Positions 7,423 to 14,759 of a DNA stretch of 23,552 nt are shown here, piece after piece; positions within the stretch are counted from its first letter, which is position 1, and each line of letters starts with the position of its first letter. Position numbers and translations under genes: made by a program. Source of the stretch: Acidobacteriota bacterium (GTDB lineage Bacteria > Acidobacteriota > Vicinamibacteria > Vicinamibacterales > UBA2999); NCBI GenBank assembly GCA_947478985.1, contig CANJYC010000006.1, positions 1-23,552 on the forward strand, in the 5' to 3' direction. The notes under the pieces were generated by a model. That model saw only the letters and a list, made by a program, of their open reading frames with translations. It was not told the DNA's origin and searched no databases.

Positions 7423-8427
7423 TCAGGACGCCGACGAGGTGGCGACTGCCGTCAACGGCCGCTGGAGCAACCGCTCGGAGAGCACGCTCCAGACCGCAAA
7501 TGACAGCCGGCGACGATCGTGCCGCGCCATCTCGGTGCACCAGAAGTGCCCGAGCACCTCCTCTGTCTCGGCCGGCAGCATCCCCATCTCGAGCGGGACC
7601 TTCTGTTCCTGTGCGTAGCGCTCCAGCGCTTCAGGAGAAGGCCGCCCGCTGTTGCCGATGACGACGTCCACCGGGCGATCGATGGCACGCGAGACCCACC
7701 GGGCGGCATCGGCCGCGGTGAAACCGGCCATCCCCTGCCCTTCGGTGAGCAGGTTGGCGATGAGGATGATCGGGCCGGGCATGTCGGCCAGCGCCTCTTT
7801 CACGCCGCGCACCAGCAGCGTCGGCATCAGGCTGGTATAGAAGCTGCCGGGCCCGATGACCACGGCGTCGAACGCGCGGATCGCATCGCCGACGGCGGGA
7901 TGGATCTCCACCTGCGGTTCGAGCCAGAGCCGGCGCACGTCGTGGCCCCGCGACTGCCCCGCGTCCACCTCCACCTCGCCGCGAGTCGACGAGCCGTCGG
8001 CGTATTCGGCGCAGAGCGACGCCTGCTGCACGCTAACGGGCCAGACTCGTCCCTTGCAGCCGAGCAGCGCCCGGAGACCATCGACAGCGGACAGGAAGTC
8101 GCCGCTGAACTGCTCCATCATCGAGAGGAGGAGGTTGCCTCCGGTATGACCGCCGAGCGGACCGTGGTGCCCGAGCGTCGGCAGGCGCGCGAGGAGCACT
8201 CGACGGGCTTCCCCTTCGTGGCGTGACAGGGCGAGGGCACATTTAAGAACGTCACCGGGTGGCAGGACGCCGAGTTCGTCGCGCAGCTGCCCGGAACTGC
8301 CGCCGCTGTCGAACATGGTGACCACGGCGTTGACCTTGAGCCAGGGATTCGACTTCAGCCCGCCCAGCAGGCTCGGAAGGCCGGTGCCGCCGCCAAAACA
8401 GCCGATGTTCAGCACGCGAAGCTGCAT
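7423..8427 (-). CDS. yvcK: YvcK/CofD-family protein (gluconeogenesis factor-like)
   Basis: A 334-residue protein of the YvcK branch of the CofD/UPF0052 family. In Bacillus YvcK is needed for growth on gluconeogenic carbon sources and affects cell-wall synthesis; family members bind UDP-sugars. The start has the nucleotide-binding GCFGGGTGLPSLL loop. Next come FDSGGSSGQLR and PPGDVLKCALAL, then the GGHTGGNLLLSMM and GPGSFYTSLMPTLLVRGV blocks, all diagnostic. The frame stays open upstream to 9204 antisense to the next gene. ATG 8427 is chosen because it starts exactly at the conserved RVLNIGCFGGG, and a TAGAAT box sits 8 bases before it. The neighbours rapZ and whiA, common partners of yvcK in other phyla, are absent here. 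Confidence 0.93.
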   Translation of the reverse strand: MQLRVLNIGCFGGGTGLPSLLGGLKSNPWLKVNAVVTMFDSGGSSGQLRDELGVLPPGDVLKCALALSRHEGEARRVLLARLPTLGHHGPLGGHTGGNLLLSMMEQFSGDFLSAVDGLRALLGCKGRVWPVSVQQASLCAEYADGSSTRGEVEVDAGQSRGHDVRRLWLEPQVEIHPAVGDAIRAFDAVVIGPGSFYTSLMPTLLVRGVKEALADMPGPIILIANLLTEGQGMAGFTAADAARWVSRAIDRPVDVVIGNSGRPSPEALERYAQEQKVPLEMGMLPAETEEVLGHFWCTEMARHDRRRLSFAVWSVLSERLLQRPLTAVATSSAS

Positions 8428-8435
8428 GGCCTGCA

Positions 8436-8441
8436 ATTCTA
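8436..8441 (-). promoter_or_regulatory. -10-like box TAGAAT before yvcK
   Basis: TAGAAT (5 of 6 to consensus) on the minus strand, 8 bases before ATG 8427. The divergent gene at 8503 has the identical hexamer. A GCAGG just before the start could act as a weak ribosome-binding site. Confidence 0.4.
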
Positions 8442-8490
8442 CCCGGAGGTGAATCGCCGTGCTGTCACATCGCCCGGACCCGGCGTCACC

Positions 8491-8496
8491 TAGAAT
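8491..8496 (+). promoter_or_regulatory. -10-like box TAGAAT before the 8503 gene
   Basis: TAGAAT lies exactly 6 bases before ATG 8503, with no Shine-Dalgarno between. This is the position expected for a leaderless transcript. No good -35 match is visible at 16-18 bp. Confidence 0.4.
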
Positions 8497-8502
8497 GGCG
8501 AT

Positions 8503-9210
8503 ATGACTTCCTCGTGGCAGCACACGGCCGACACCCTGGTATCGGATCTCCAGCACATTTTCACCGGGCGGCTCCACTCGGTTGTGGCCTACGGTCCCTG
8601 TGTTGAGGGCGTGGCTGATGCACCGCTGACGTGCCTGGTTCTGGTCGAGAGCATCAGCGTGTCCGACCTCGAAGGGTGCGCGCGACTGGCCCCCGGATGG
8701 AAGCGCGGCCAGGTGACCACGCCACTCATCCTCTCGCGGGAGGAGTTCCTGCAGTCTCTCGATGCCTTTCCACTCGAGTACGGCGAAATCATCCGCACGC
8801 ACGCGCGCGTGTTTGGTCTCGATCCCTTTGAGGGCGTCTCGATCGCCCCCGAAGACGCGAGACGGGCCTGCGAGAGTCAGGTCAAGAGCCACCTCGTCCA
8901 CCTCCGCGCGGCCTTCATCCAGTCGGGAAATCGACCCCAGCCGGTGGCCGACCTCGTAGTGGCCTCCGCGCCCGGCTTCGTGTCCCTGCTCCGCCACGTG
9001 GCGCAACTCACCGGCTCCTCCGCCACCGCCCGCGCCGATGAGGCGCTCGACGGCGCGCGCGCGGCCGGCATAGCCGAGAGTGTGGTCCGTAGCCTGTTGT
9101 CTCTCCATCGCGGTGGCGCCATGCCGGCCGCGGACGCAGCGCGTTTGTTCCCGGACTGCCTGATCGCCATGGAACAGCTCGCCCGGTTCGTGGACGGCTG
9201 GCACGCATGA
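8503..9210 (+). CDS. Hypothetical protein, weakly nucleotidyltransferase-like
   Basis: A 235-residue soluble protein that I do not recognise with certainty. Residues ~15-50 (LQHIFTGRLHSVVAYGPCVEG followed by a hydrophobic strand LTCLVLVES) have the layout of a minimal nucleotidyltransferase fold. However, the usual GS motif is YGP and no DxD metal pair is obvious, so it may be inactive or unrelated. The rest is mainly helical (residues 120-235). No signal peptide or membrane helix is seen. Its stop TGA overlaps the ATG of the TPM gene (ATGA), so it is the first gene of that operon and probably works with the TPM and LemA proteins. The start is supported by the TAGAAT box 6 bases upstream. Confidence 0.75.
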   Translation: MTSSWQHTADTLVSDLQHIFTGRLHSVVAYGPCVEGVADAPLTCLVLVESISVSDLEGCARLAPGWKRGQVTTPLILSREEFLQSLDAFPLEYGEIIRTHARVFGLDPFEGVSIAPEDARRACESQVKSHLVHLRAAFIQSGNRPQPVADLVVASAPGFVSLLRHVAQLTGSSATARADEALDGARAAGIAESVVRSLLSLHRGGAMPAADAARLFPDCLIAMEQLARFVDGWHA

Positions 9211-10013
9211 GGAATCGCCCTCGCGATCTTCCGTCGCGCGGCGGCTGCGTGCTCATGGGCGCCCTTCTCACGGTCGTGGCGCTGGTGGCGCCCGCACGTG
9301 CGCAGGAGGCTCCGCCGCGCCTCACGGCGCCGGTGAATGATTTCGCCAACGTGATCGATCCGGGGACCGAGCGCGCGCTCGACACGCTCATCCGCTCCCT
9401 GGAGCAGGCGTCCGGCGATGTGGTGGTCGTGGCCACGGTCGACACGTTCAAGCCCTACGGGGATATCCGCGAATACGCCGTGAAGATGTTCGAGAACGGC
9501 GGGCAGGGTATCGGGCAGAAGAACACCGACAACGGCCTGCTCGTCCTGGTCGCGGTCACGGATCGGCAGGTCTGGATTGAGGTCGGCTACGACCTCGAGG
9601 GGTTCGTCACCGACGGGTTTGCCGGTGAGACCAGCCGTGACGTCATGACCCCGGAGTTCCGCAAGGGCAACTACAGCGCCGGCATCATGGCCGGGGTGAC
9701 GCGCCTGGTCACGCGGATTGCCGACGGACGGAACGTGACCCTCCACGGTGTCCCACAGGCGGGACCCGCACCCTCGGCGGGACCCGGCGGGATCTTTATG
9801 CTCGCCATCTTCGTCTTGTTCATCGTGGTCAACGCGCTGTCCAGCCGCCTGCGTGGTGGCCGCCGAGGCTTTGGCAGCGGCTGGAACAGTGGGGTCGGCC
9901 CCTTCGGTGGCGGTTTCGGCGGTGGAGGCTTCGGCGGGGGTGGATTCGGGGGCGGATTTGGCGGCTTCGGCGGCGGCCGCAGCGGTGGCGGCGGCGGCGG
10001 CGCCGGCTGGTGA
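9207..10013 (+). CDS. TPM-domain (DUF477/YgcG-like) membrane protein with glycine-rich tail
   Basis: A 268-residue exported protein. Residues ~12-33 are a signal sequence (LMGALLTVVALVAPARAQ). Residues ~40-180 are a TPM domain: NDFANVIDPGTERALDTLI at its start, DNGLLVLVAVTDRQVWIEVGYDLEGF in the middle, RKGNYSAGIMAGVTRLV at its end. A single membrane helix follows (~196-212, IFMLAIFVLFIVVNAL), then an arginine patch. The last ~45 residues are almost wholly Gly/Phe, ending GGGGGGAGW. TPM domains occur in photosystem II repair (TLP18.3) and in bacterial proteins encoded beside LemA. That pairing is seen here too, with lemA next. The domain would be periplasmic, anchored to the inner membrane. 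The start overlaps the preceding stop (ATGA). Confidence 0.92.
   Translation: MRNRPRDLPSRGGCVLMGALLTVVALVAPARAQEAPPRLTAPVNDFANVIDPGTERALDTLIRSLEQASGDVVVVATVDTFKPYGDIREYAVKMFENGGQGIGQKNTDNGLLVLVAVTDRQVWIEVGYDLEGFVTDGFAGETSRDVMTPEFRKGNYSAGIMAGVTRLVTRIADGRNVTLHGVPQAGPAPSAGPGGIFMLAIFVLFIVVNALSSRLRGGRRGFGSGWNSGVGPFGGGFGGGGFGGGGFGGGFGGFGGGRSGGGGGGAGW
9897..10011 (+). repeat. Low-complexity GGC/TTC repeat encoding the Gly-Phe tail
   Basis: A GC-rich tract made of irregular repeats of GGC-GGT-TTC-like units at the 3' end of the TPM gene. It encodes repeated FGGGG blocks. Such tails are common in TPM-domain proteins, but the tract is prone to length change by slippage. Confidence 0.7.
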
Positions 10014-10063
10014 GCGCCGTCGGACTCATACTGACTGGTAAGCTCTGTTCAATGGAGATGCGC

Positions 10064-10642
10064 ATGAAGGCAATCGCTCGCAGAACGTTCCTGGCCGCGC
10101 TGCTGGCCGTCGCGGCAGTCAGCGGATCAGGCTGCTCGTACAACTCGTTTGTCGGACAGGAGGAGTCGATCAAAGCGCAGTGGGCGCAGGTCGAGAACCA
10201 GTTGCAGCGGCGCAACGACCTGATCCCGAACCTGGTGGAGACGGCCAAAGGCTTCGCCCAGCAGGAGCGCGATGTGTTCGGGCAGATCGCGGAGTCGCGC
10301 GCGAAGCTCGCCGGCGCGCGCACGCCTGAGCAGACCATGCAGGCCGCCAACGAGCAGAGCACGGCGCTGTCACGGCTCCTGGTGATTTCAGAGAACTACC
10401 CACAGCTGCGGTCGAGCGAGCAGTTCGGGCGTCTCATGGACGAGCTGTCAGGCACCGAGAACCGCATCGCCGTCGAGCGGATGCGCTACAACGAACGCGT
10501 GCAGGCGTTCAATACCGCACGGCGGCAGTTCCCGTCGAACATCACCGCCAGCCTGTTCGGGTTCAAGGAATACCCGCTGTTCAATGCGCCGCCGGAAGCC
10601 GAGCGCGTGCCGAAGGTCAACTTCGGGCGCCCGCCCGCCTGA
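10064..10642 (+). CDS. lemA: LemA family lipoprotein
   Basis: A 192-residue LemA protein. The N-terminus is a lipoprotein signal with a lipobox-like GSGC (Cys24). The body has the LemA core: WAQVENQLQRRNDLIPNLVETAKGFAQQE, then a long helical stretch through ENYPQLRSSEQFGRLMDEL, TENRIAVERMRYNERVQAFN and FPSNITASLFGF. These helices form a four-helix bundle in the known structure, and the protein sits at the membrane. Its function is not settled. It is found next to TPM proteins in many phyla, as here. Three in-frame ATGs compete (10052, 10058, 10064). I chose 10064 because GGAG (10054-10057) is 6 bases before it; a leaderless start at 10052 is possible. Confidence 0.94.
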   Translation: MKAIARRTFLAALLAVAAVSGSGCSYNSFVGQEESIKAQWAQVENQLQRRNDLIPNLVETAKGFAQQERDVFGQIAESRAKLAGARTPEQTMQAANEQSTALSRLLVISENYPQLRSSEQFGRLMDELSGTENRIAVERMRYNERVQAFNTARRQFPSNITASLFGFKEYPLFNAPPEAERVPKVNFGRPPA

Positions 10643-10691
10643 TGAACCTGGTGGCGGACTCCTCACTGTGGATGTCACCGCGGAGACGGTC

Positions 10692-11189
10692 ATGGCGATT
10701 GCTGACGCGCTGCTGCCGGAATTCGACAGGGAGATGACCACCACCCGTGCGCTCCTCGAGCGGGTGCCCGATGACCGCCTCGAGTGGAAGCCGCACGCGA
10801 AGTCGATGTCGCTCGGCCAGCTGGCAGCGCATGTCGCCACCATCCCGATGTGGGGTCATGTGGCGATGACCACAGTGACGTTCGACCTCGACAGTCCCGA
10901 CACACGACCAGCGATGACGACACGTGCCGAGATTGTCGCCGCGTTCGACCGCTACGTGGGAGATGCACGCGCCGCCATCGACGGCAGGACCGACGCGGAT
11001 CTGCTGACACCGTGGTCGCTCACACGCGGCAGCGACACGCTCTTCTCCGCGCCCCGTGCCATGGTCTGGCGTGGCTTTGTCCTCAATCATCTGATTCACC
11101 ACCGCGGTCAGTTGAGCGTCTACCTCCGCATGCAGGACGTGTCGATTCCGTCGATCTACGGCCCGAGCGCGGACGAGAATCCCTTCTAG
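10692..11189 (+). CDS. DinB-family (DfsB-like) protein
   Basis: A 165-residue DinB-fold four-helix bundle protein. It has FDREMTTTRALLERVPDDRLEWKPHAKSMSLGQLAAHVA, the usual N-terminal part with the first metal-ligand histidine (LAAHVA). It ends with VLNHLIHHRGQLSVYLRM, which supplies the further two histidines (HLIHHRGQ) of the three-His metal site. Members include thiol-dependent S-transferases (bacillithiol or mycothiol) and many of unknown function; the substrate is not evident. ATG 10692 is preceded by GGAG with 6-base spacing. A GTG at 10668 is an alternative. The gene lies between lemA and a membrane-protein gene whose GTG directly follows its stop. Confidence 0.92.
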   Translation: MAIADALLPEFDREMTTTRALLERVPDDRLEWKPHAKSMSLGQLAAHVATIPMWGHVAMTTVTFDLDSPDTRPAMTTRAEIVAAFDRYVGDARAAIDGRTDADLLTPWSLTRGSDTLFSAPRAMVWRGFVLNHLIHHRGQLSVYLRMQDVSIPSIYGPSADENPF

Positions 11190-12698
11190 GTGGCCGCAGC
11201 TCCAGCACGCAACAGCCGCCACACCAGCGCGCTGTTCCTCGCCCTGGGCGCTCTGGCCTTTGGCACCCTCGCCACGGCGAACGCCGGCGGGTACCGGTAC
11301 GGCACGTCGGACCAGGCCTTCTACATCCCGGTCATCACCCACGCGCTCAACGCGGCGGCCTTCCCGCGCGACGGCACGCTGATCGACGCGCAGGGGCACC
11401 TGATGGTCCTCGACGAGTTGCTGGCCTCGCTGGTCCGCGCCACCGGCCTGCCGCTGGAGCTGATCTGTGTCGCCGGCTACGGACTCTCGCTCGTCCTCAT
11501 CTGGGTCGGCATCGCCTTGATTGGTGCGCGCGTCTACCGCAGTGCCTGGGCCACCGCCGCGCTTGGCGCGGCCTTCACGCTCCGCCACCGCATCTCGGAG
11601 ACGAGCGCGAACTCGTTCGAGCCGTACTTCCACCCACGCATGCTGGCGTTCGGCGTGGGACTGCTCGCCGTTGCGGCCGTGCAGCGCGGCCGGATGTGGA
11701 CGGCGGTCGCCCTCGTCGCCATCACGGCGATCGTGCACGTCACCACCGGGCTCTGGGTCGCCGTCCTCATTGGCGTGGCGATCGCACTGCTCGATTCGCG
11801 GATGCGTGTATTGGCACTGACAGGGCTGTCACTGGGGACGGCCGCACTGCTGTGGGCCTTCTCCACCGGACGGCTGGCCGGCGCGCTGACGCCGATGGAC
11901 GCGGTCTGGCTGCAGGCCGTCGCCACCAAGGATTCGCTCTTTGCGACGGACTGGCCGGCCTGGGCCTGGGGCGCCAACCTCGGGCTGCTGGCCGCGATCT
12001 GGTGGGCACACGCCTCACGCACCAGGCGTAACCTCGCCACCTCCGAGGACCGCGCCTTCACCTGGGGCGCGACCGCCCTCGTGGTGCTGTTTCTCCTCAC
12101 ACTGCCCCTGGTGGCCGCGCGCGCCGCGCTGCCCGTTCAGTTGCAGATCTCCCGTGTCTTCTGGCTGCTCGACTTCCTCGCGACGCTGTATCTCATCGCG
12201 GCGCTCGCGGACGCACGGCCCGCGGTGGCGCGGGCCGTGGCGCTGCTGCTCCTGGCCATCTCGCTCGGGCGCGGCGCATACGTCATGCTCGTCGAACATC
12301 CGGAACGCGCGCTGGTTTCGGTGTACACACCCGACTCTCCCTGGGAAGACGCGATGCGTTGGGTGGCCCGGCAACCGCTCGACCTGCACGTCTTCGCCGA
12401 TCCCGGACACGCCTGGAAGTTCGGCACCAGCGTGAGAGTCTCCGGGGGCCGCGATGTGCTGCTCGAAGAGGTGAAAGACGCCGCGCTCGCCATCTACTCG
12501 CGCGACGTTGCCCGCCGCGTGGTCGAACGCACGGCGGCTATCGGTGATTTCCGCACGCTGACCGCGGACCGCGCGCATGAACTGGCCCGGCGGTATGACC
12601 TTGATGTCCTGGTCACCGAAGCGGACCTGCCGCTGCCGCTCGTCTATCGCAACGACCAGTTTCACATCTACACGATCACGTCCGCGGATGGCCGGTGA
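11190..12698 (+). CDS. Multispanning membrane protein of unknown function
   Basis: A 502-residue protein with about nine to ten hydrophobic segments in residues 8-385, for example ALFLALGALAFGTLATA, ELICVAGYGLSLVLIWVGIAL and TALVVLFLLTLPLVAA, then a soluble C-terminal domain of about 115 residues (from about WEDAMRWVARQPLDLHVFADP). The early loop YRYGTSDQAFYIPVITHALN, with acidic residues, and the soluble tail recall GT-C/oligosaccharyl-transferase-like membrane proteins. I see no firm family match and do not assign a reaction. The GTG start immediately follows the TAG of the DinB gene, so the two are coupled. Its TGA is followed within 3 bases by the ATG of the YheT-like hydrolase. Confidence 0.82.
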   Translation: MAAAPARNSRHTSALFLALGALAFGTLATANAGGYRYGTSDQAFYIPVITHALNAAAFPRDGTLIDAQGHLMVLDELLASLVRATGLPLELICVAGYGLSLVLIWVGIALIGARVYRSAWATAALGAAFTLRHRISETSANSFEPYFHPRMLAFGVGLLAVAAVQRGRMWTAVALVAITAIVHVTTGLWVAVLIGVAIALLDSRMRVLALTGLSLGTAALLWAFSTGRLAGALTPMDAVWLQAVATKDSLFATDWPAWAWGANLGLLAAIWWAHASRTRRNLATSEDRAFTWGATALVVLFLLTLPLVAARAALPVQLQISRVFWLLDFLATLYLIAALADARPAVARAVALLLLAISLGRGAYVMLVEHPERALVSVYTPDSPWEDAMRWVARQPLDLHVFADPGHAWKFGTSVRVSGGRDVLLEEVKDAALAIYSRDVARRVVERTAAIGDFRTLTADRAHELARRYDLDVLVTEADLPLPLVYRNDQFHIYTITSADGR

Positions 12699-12700
12699 TC

Positions 12701-13750
12701 ATGACGCCCGCGATCCGTAACGTGACCTTCCAGCCTTCCGAGTACCAGCCGCGCTTCAACGGCGGACATCTGCAGACACTCTTTGCCTGGGCGCGGCGGC
12801 GTCACTTCCCCCGCCTGCCCGAGCCGGAGCCGCGTTACTTCGACGTCACCCCGGACGCGCGCGTGCTGGCGCACTGTCACTGGCATGAACGGCCCACGGC
12901 GCATCCGACCCTGCTGCTGCTGCACGGCCTCGAAGGGTCGAGCATGGCGCACTACATGGGCGGCATCTCCGACAAGGCCTGGGCTGCCGGATGGAACGTC
13001 GTGCGGCTCAATCAGCGCAACTGCGGCCACACCGAGCATCTATCGCGCGGGCTGTACCACTCGGGGCTCACGCACGACCCGCTCTTTGTCATGCGCGAAC
13101 TTATCGCGCGTGATCACCTGCCCGAGATCGCCATTGCCGGCTACTCCCTCGGCGGCAACCTGACGCTCAAGCTGGCGGGCGACCTCGGTGATGATGCGCC
13201 CGCCGAGCTCACTGCCGTCTGCGCCGTGTCGCCCACGATGGATCTGGCCCGCTGCGTCGATGCGCTCGAACGTCGCGCCAACTATCCCTACCAGTGGAAT
13301 TTCGTGCGGAACCTGAAGGCACGGATGCGGCGAAAAGCGGCCATCTTTCCCGGGGCCTTCTCCCTCGAGCCGCTCGGACGTATCTGGACGGTGCGCGCCT
13401 TCGACGAGACCTACACCGCGCCGCATCACGGCTTCCGCGATGCGGCCGACTACTACCACCGGGCGAGCGCGCTCAGGGTCGTCGACCGCATCCGCGTCCC
13501 GGCGCTCGTCCTCACCGCCGAGGACGATCCGTTTGTCCCGGCCGACACGTTCCGCGATCAGGCTCTCACCGCGAACCCGCAGATTACGGTGGTCGTCACG
13601 CCGCACGGAGGCCATTGCGCCTACGTCGCGCGCGACGCCGTGGGCTACGACGGCTACTGGGTGGAACGGGAGATCGTCAGGTTCGTCGAGGCCAGACGCG
13701 CGACGCCTCGTCCAGGTGCGTCTGTGGTTCGAGATGTGGAAAGTTGCTAG
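12701..13750 (+). CDS. YheT-like alpha/beta hydrolase
   Basis: A 349-residue cytoplasmic alpha/beta hydrolase of the YheT/EMB8 (UPF0017) group, putative esterases. It begins with the group signature PRFNGGHLQTLFAW. LLLLHGLEGSS is the oxyanion strand, AGYSLGGN carries the nucleophile Ser149, EDDPFVP provides the acid (about 275-276) and HGGHCAYV the catalytic His305. All three catalytic residues are therefore intact. The length fits the family (about 320-350). A GTG at 12695 overlaps the preceding stop and is an alternative start. It belongs to the long same-strand run beginning at 8503. The substrate is unknown. Confidence 0.93.
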   Translation: MTPAIRNVTFQPSEYQPRFNGGHLQTLFAWARRRHFPRLPEPEPRYFDVTPDARVLAHCHWHERPTAHPTLLLLHGLEGSSMAHYMGGISDKAWAAGWNVVRLNQRNCGHTEHLSRGLYHSGLTHDPLFVMRELIARDHLPEIAIAGYSLGGNLTLKLAGDLGDDAPAELTAVCAVSPTMDLARCVDALERRANYPYQWNFVRNLKARMRRKAAIFPGAFSLEPLGRIWTVRAFDETYTAPHHGFRDAADYYHRASALRVVDRIRVPALVLTAEDDPFVPADTFRDQALTANPQITVVVTPHGGHCAYVARDAVGYDGYWVEREIVRFVEARRATPRPGASVVRDVESC

Positions 13751-13753
13751 ATT
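13748..13753 (+). promoter_or_regulatory. -10-like box TAGATT before the SCO lipoprotein gene
   Basis: TAGATT overlaps the end of the hydrolase gene and lies 7 bases before ATG 13761. If active it would start the SCO mRNA at that ATG, upstream of the repeat element. AGAGGTG also precedes this ATG but too closely for normal ribosome binding. Confidence 0.3.
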
Positions 13754-13760
13754 AGAGGTG

Positions 13761-14759
13761 ATGTTCACCAGCGTGCGTGGCGCAATTACGGCTCGCGGGT
13801 GGCGCTGGACGGGGCGCCCCGCCCGCGCCGCAGGCCCGATAGGGCCGAGCACGGGTGGCGCTGTCCAGCGACAGGACCCGCTATCCGTAATTTCATGGCG
13901 CACTCTTTGGCTCACTCCGACACTCGTCGCCCTGGCGCTCCTTGTCGGGTGCACGCGCGCCCCCGCAGGCAAGCAGTACGAGGTGGTCGGGCAGATTCAG
14001 GCCATCCATCCGGAGACGCTCGAGGTTGTTCTCAAGCACGGCGACATCAAAGGCTTCATGCCGGCGATGACCATGCCGTACACCGTGGGCGAGGCATCGC
14101 TCCTCACGGGTCTCCAGCCAGGGGATCTCGTCACCGCCACACTGGTCGTGGAAGAGGTCAAGGCGTACCTCTCGAAGATCAGCAAGACCGGTAGCGCACC
14201 GCTGCCTCCACAGACTGAGGTCACCGTCACCGATGGCGCCGTGCTGCAGCCCGGCGATCTGGTGCCGGATCAGACCCTCGTGGACGAGAACGGCGCTTCA
14301 CTGTCCACCGCGTCGCTGCGGGGTCACCGCGTGGCGCTCACGTTCATCTTTCTGAGCTGTCCGCTGCCGGAGTTCTGCCCCTTGATGGACCGCCAGTTTG
14401 CCGAGGTCCAGCGAGCCGTCAAGACCACACCGGCCCTCGCCGATGTGCGACTGCTCTCGGTGAGCTTCGACCCGCAGCACGACACGGCTAAGGACTTGAA
14501 GGCGCATGCGCAGGCCCTCGGCGCCGACCCGCATGTCTGGAGCTTCGTCACGGCCACCGAGAAGGAGATCGAGACGCTGACGCGCCGTTTCGGCGTGTTC
14601 GTCGAGCACGACGAACAGCATCCATCCGAGATTACGCACAATCTTCGAACCGCCATCATCGATCCACAAGGCCGCGTGGTGCAGATCTACTCCGGCACCG
14701 ACTGGACGCCGACCCAACTCGTTGCTGACCTCACAGCGGCACCCGCTCCCTCGCACTGA
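13761..14759 (+). CDS. CusF-SCO1/SenC copper-binding lipoprotein, N-terminus interrupted by a palindromic repeat
   Basis: A 332-residue exported lipoprotein by this start. The lipobox LLVGC puts the lipidated residue at Cys64. After it comes a CusF-like copper domain (VVGQIQAIHPETLEVV, MPAMTM at residues 100-105), then an SCO1/SenC thioredoxin fold (~160-330). The SCO copper cysteines appear as Cys200 and Cys206 in SCPLPEFCP, with a likely histidine ligand in THNLR (His293). SCO proteins deliver copper to cytochrome oxidase CuA or act as thiol reductants, in the periplasm. Oddity: the signal peptide (WRTLWLTPTLVALALLVGC) is preceded by ~37 residues that come from a 109-bp palindromic repeat. 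No in-frame ATG, GTG or TTG exists between the repeat and the signal peptide, so translation must pass through the repeat unless ATT 13890 is used. The end overlaps the next open frame. Confidence 0.88.
   Translation: MFTSVRGAITARGWRWTGRPARAAGPIGPSTGGAVQRQDPLSVISWRTLWLTPTLVALALLVGCTRAPAGKQYEVVGQIQAIHPETLEVVLKHGDIKGFMPAMTMPYTVGEASLLTGLQPGDLVTATLVVEEVKAYLSKISKTGSAPLPPQTEVTVTDGAVLQPGDLVPDQTLVDENGASLSTASLRGHRVALTFIFLSCPLPEFCPLMDRQFAEVQRAVKTTPALADVRLLSVSFDPQHDTAKDLKAHAQALGADPHVWSFVTATEKEIETLTRRFGVFVEHDEQHPSEITHNLRTAIIDPQGRVVQIYSGTDWTPTQLVADLTAAPAPSH
13784..13892. repeat. Palindromic repeat, copy 2 (109 bp), inside the SCO reading frame
   Basis: The terminal arms are AATTACGG (13784-13791) and CCGTAATT (13885-13892), an exact inverted repeat. 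The inner arms GCGGGT/ACCCGC and the CTGTC-CAGC-GACAG hairpin match copy 1 at 7361-7415. About 56 bp of extra GC-rich palindromic sequence lies between, including GGGGCGCCCC and a GGCCC-GATA-GGGCC hairpin. A 12-bp unit (CGGGTGGCGCTG) occurs at 13796 and again at 13852, which suggests an internal expansion. The frame of the SCO gene is open right through it. Confidence 0.85.

Noticed and set aside
7423..9204. Open frame of 593 codons on the minus strand extending yvcK across the 8503 gene
   Set aside because: Only the part from ATG 8427 matches YvcK. The upstream extension is antisense to the 8503 gene and reads as low-information Arg/Gly/His text typical of a GC-rich shadow frame.
9897..10011. 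Gly-rich tract considered as a possible CRISPR or tandem-repeat array
   Set aside because: The repeats are irregular, codon-phased and continuous with the TPM protein, which commonly ends in such a tail.
13895..14194. ATG 13895 directly after the repeat as start of the SCO protein
   Set aside because: It is in another frame (MAHSLAHSDTRRP) and does not lead into the signal peptide or the CusF-SCO domains.
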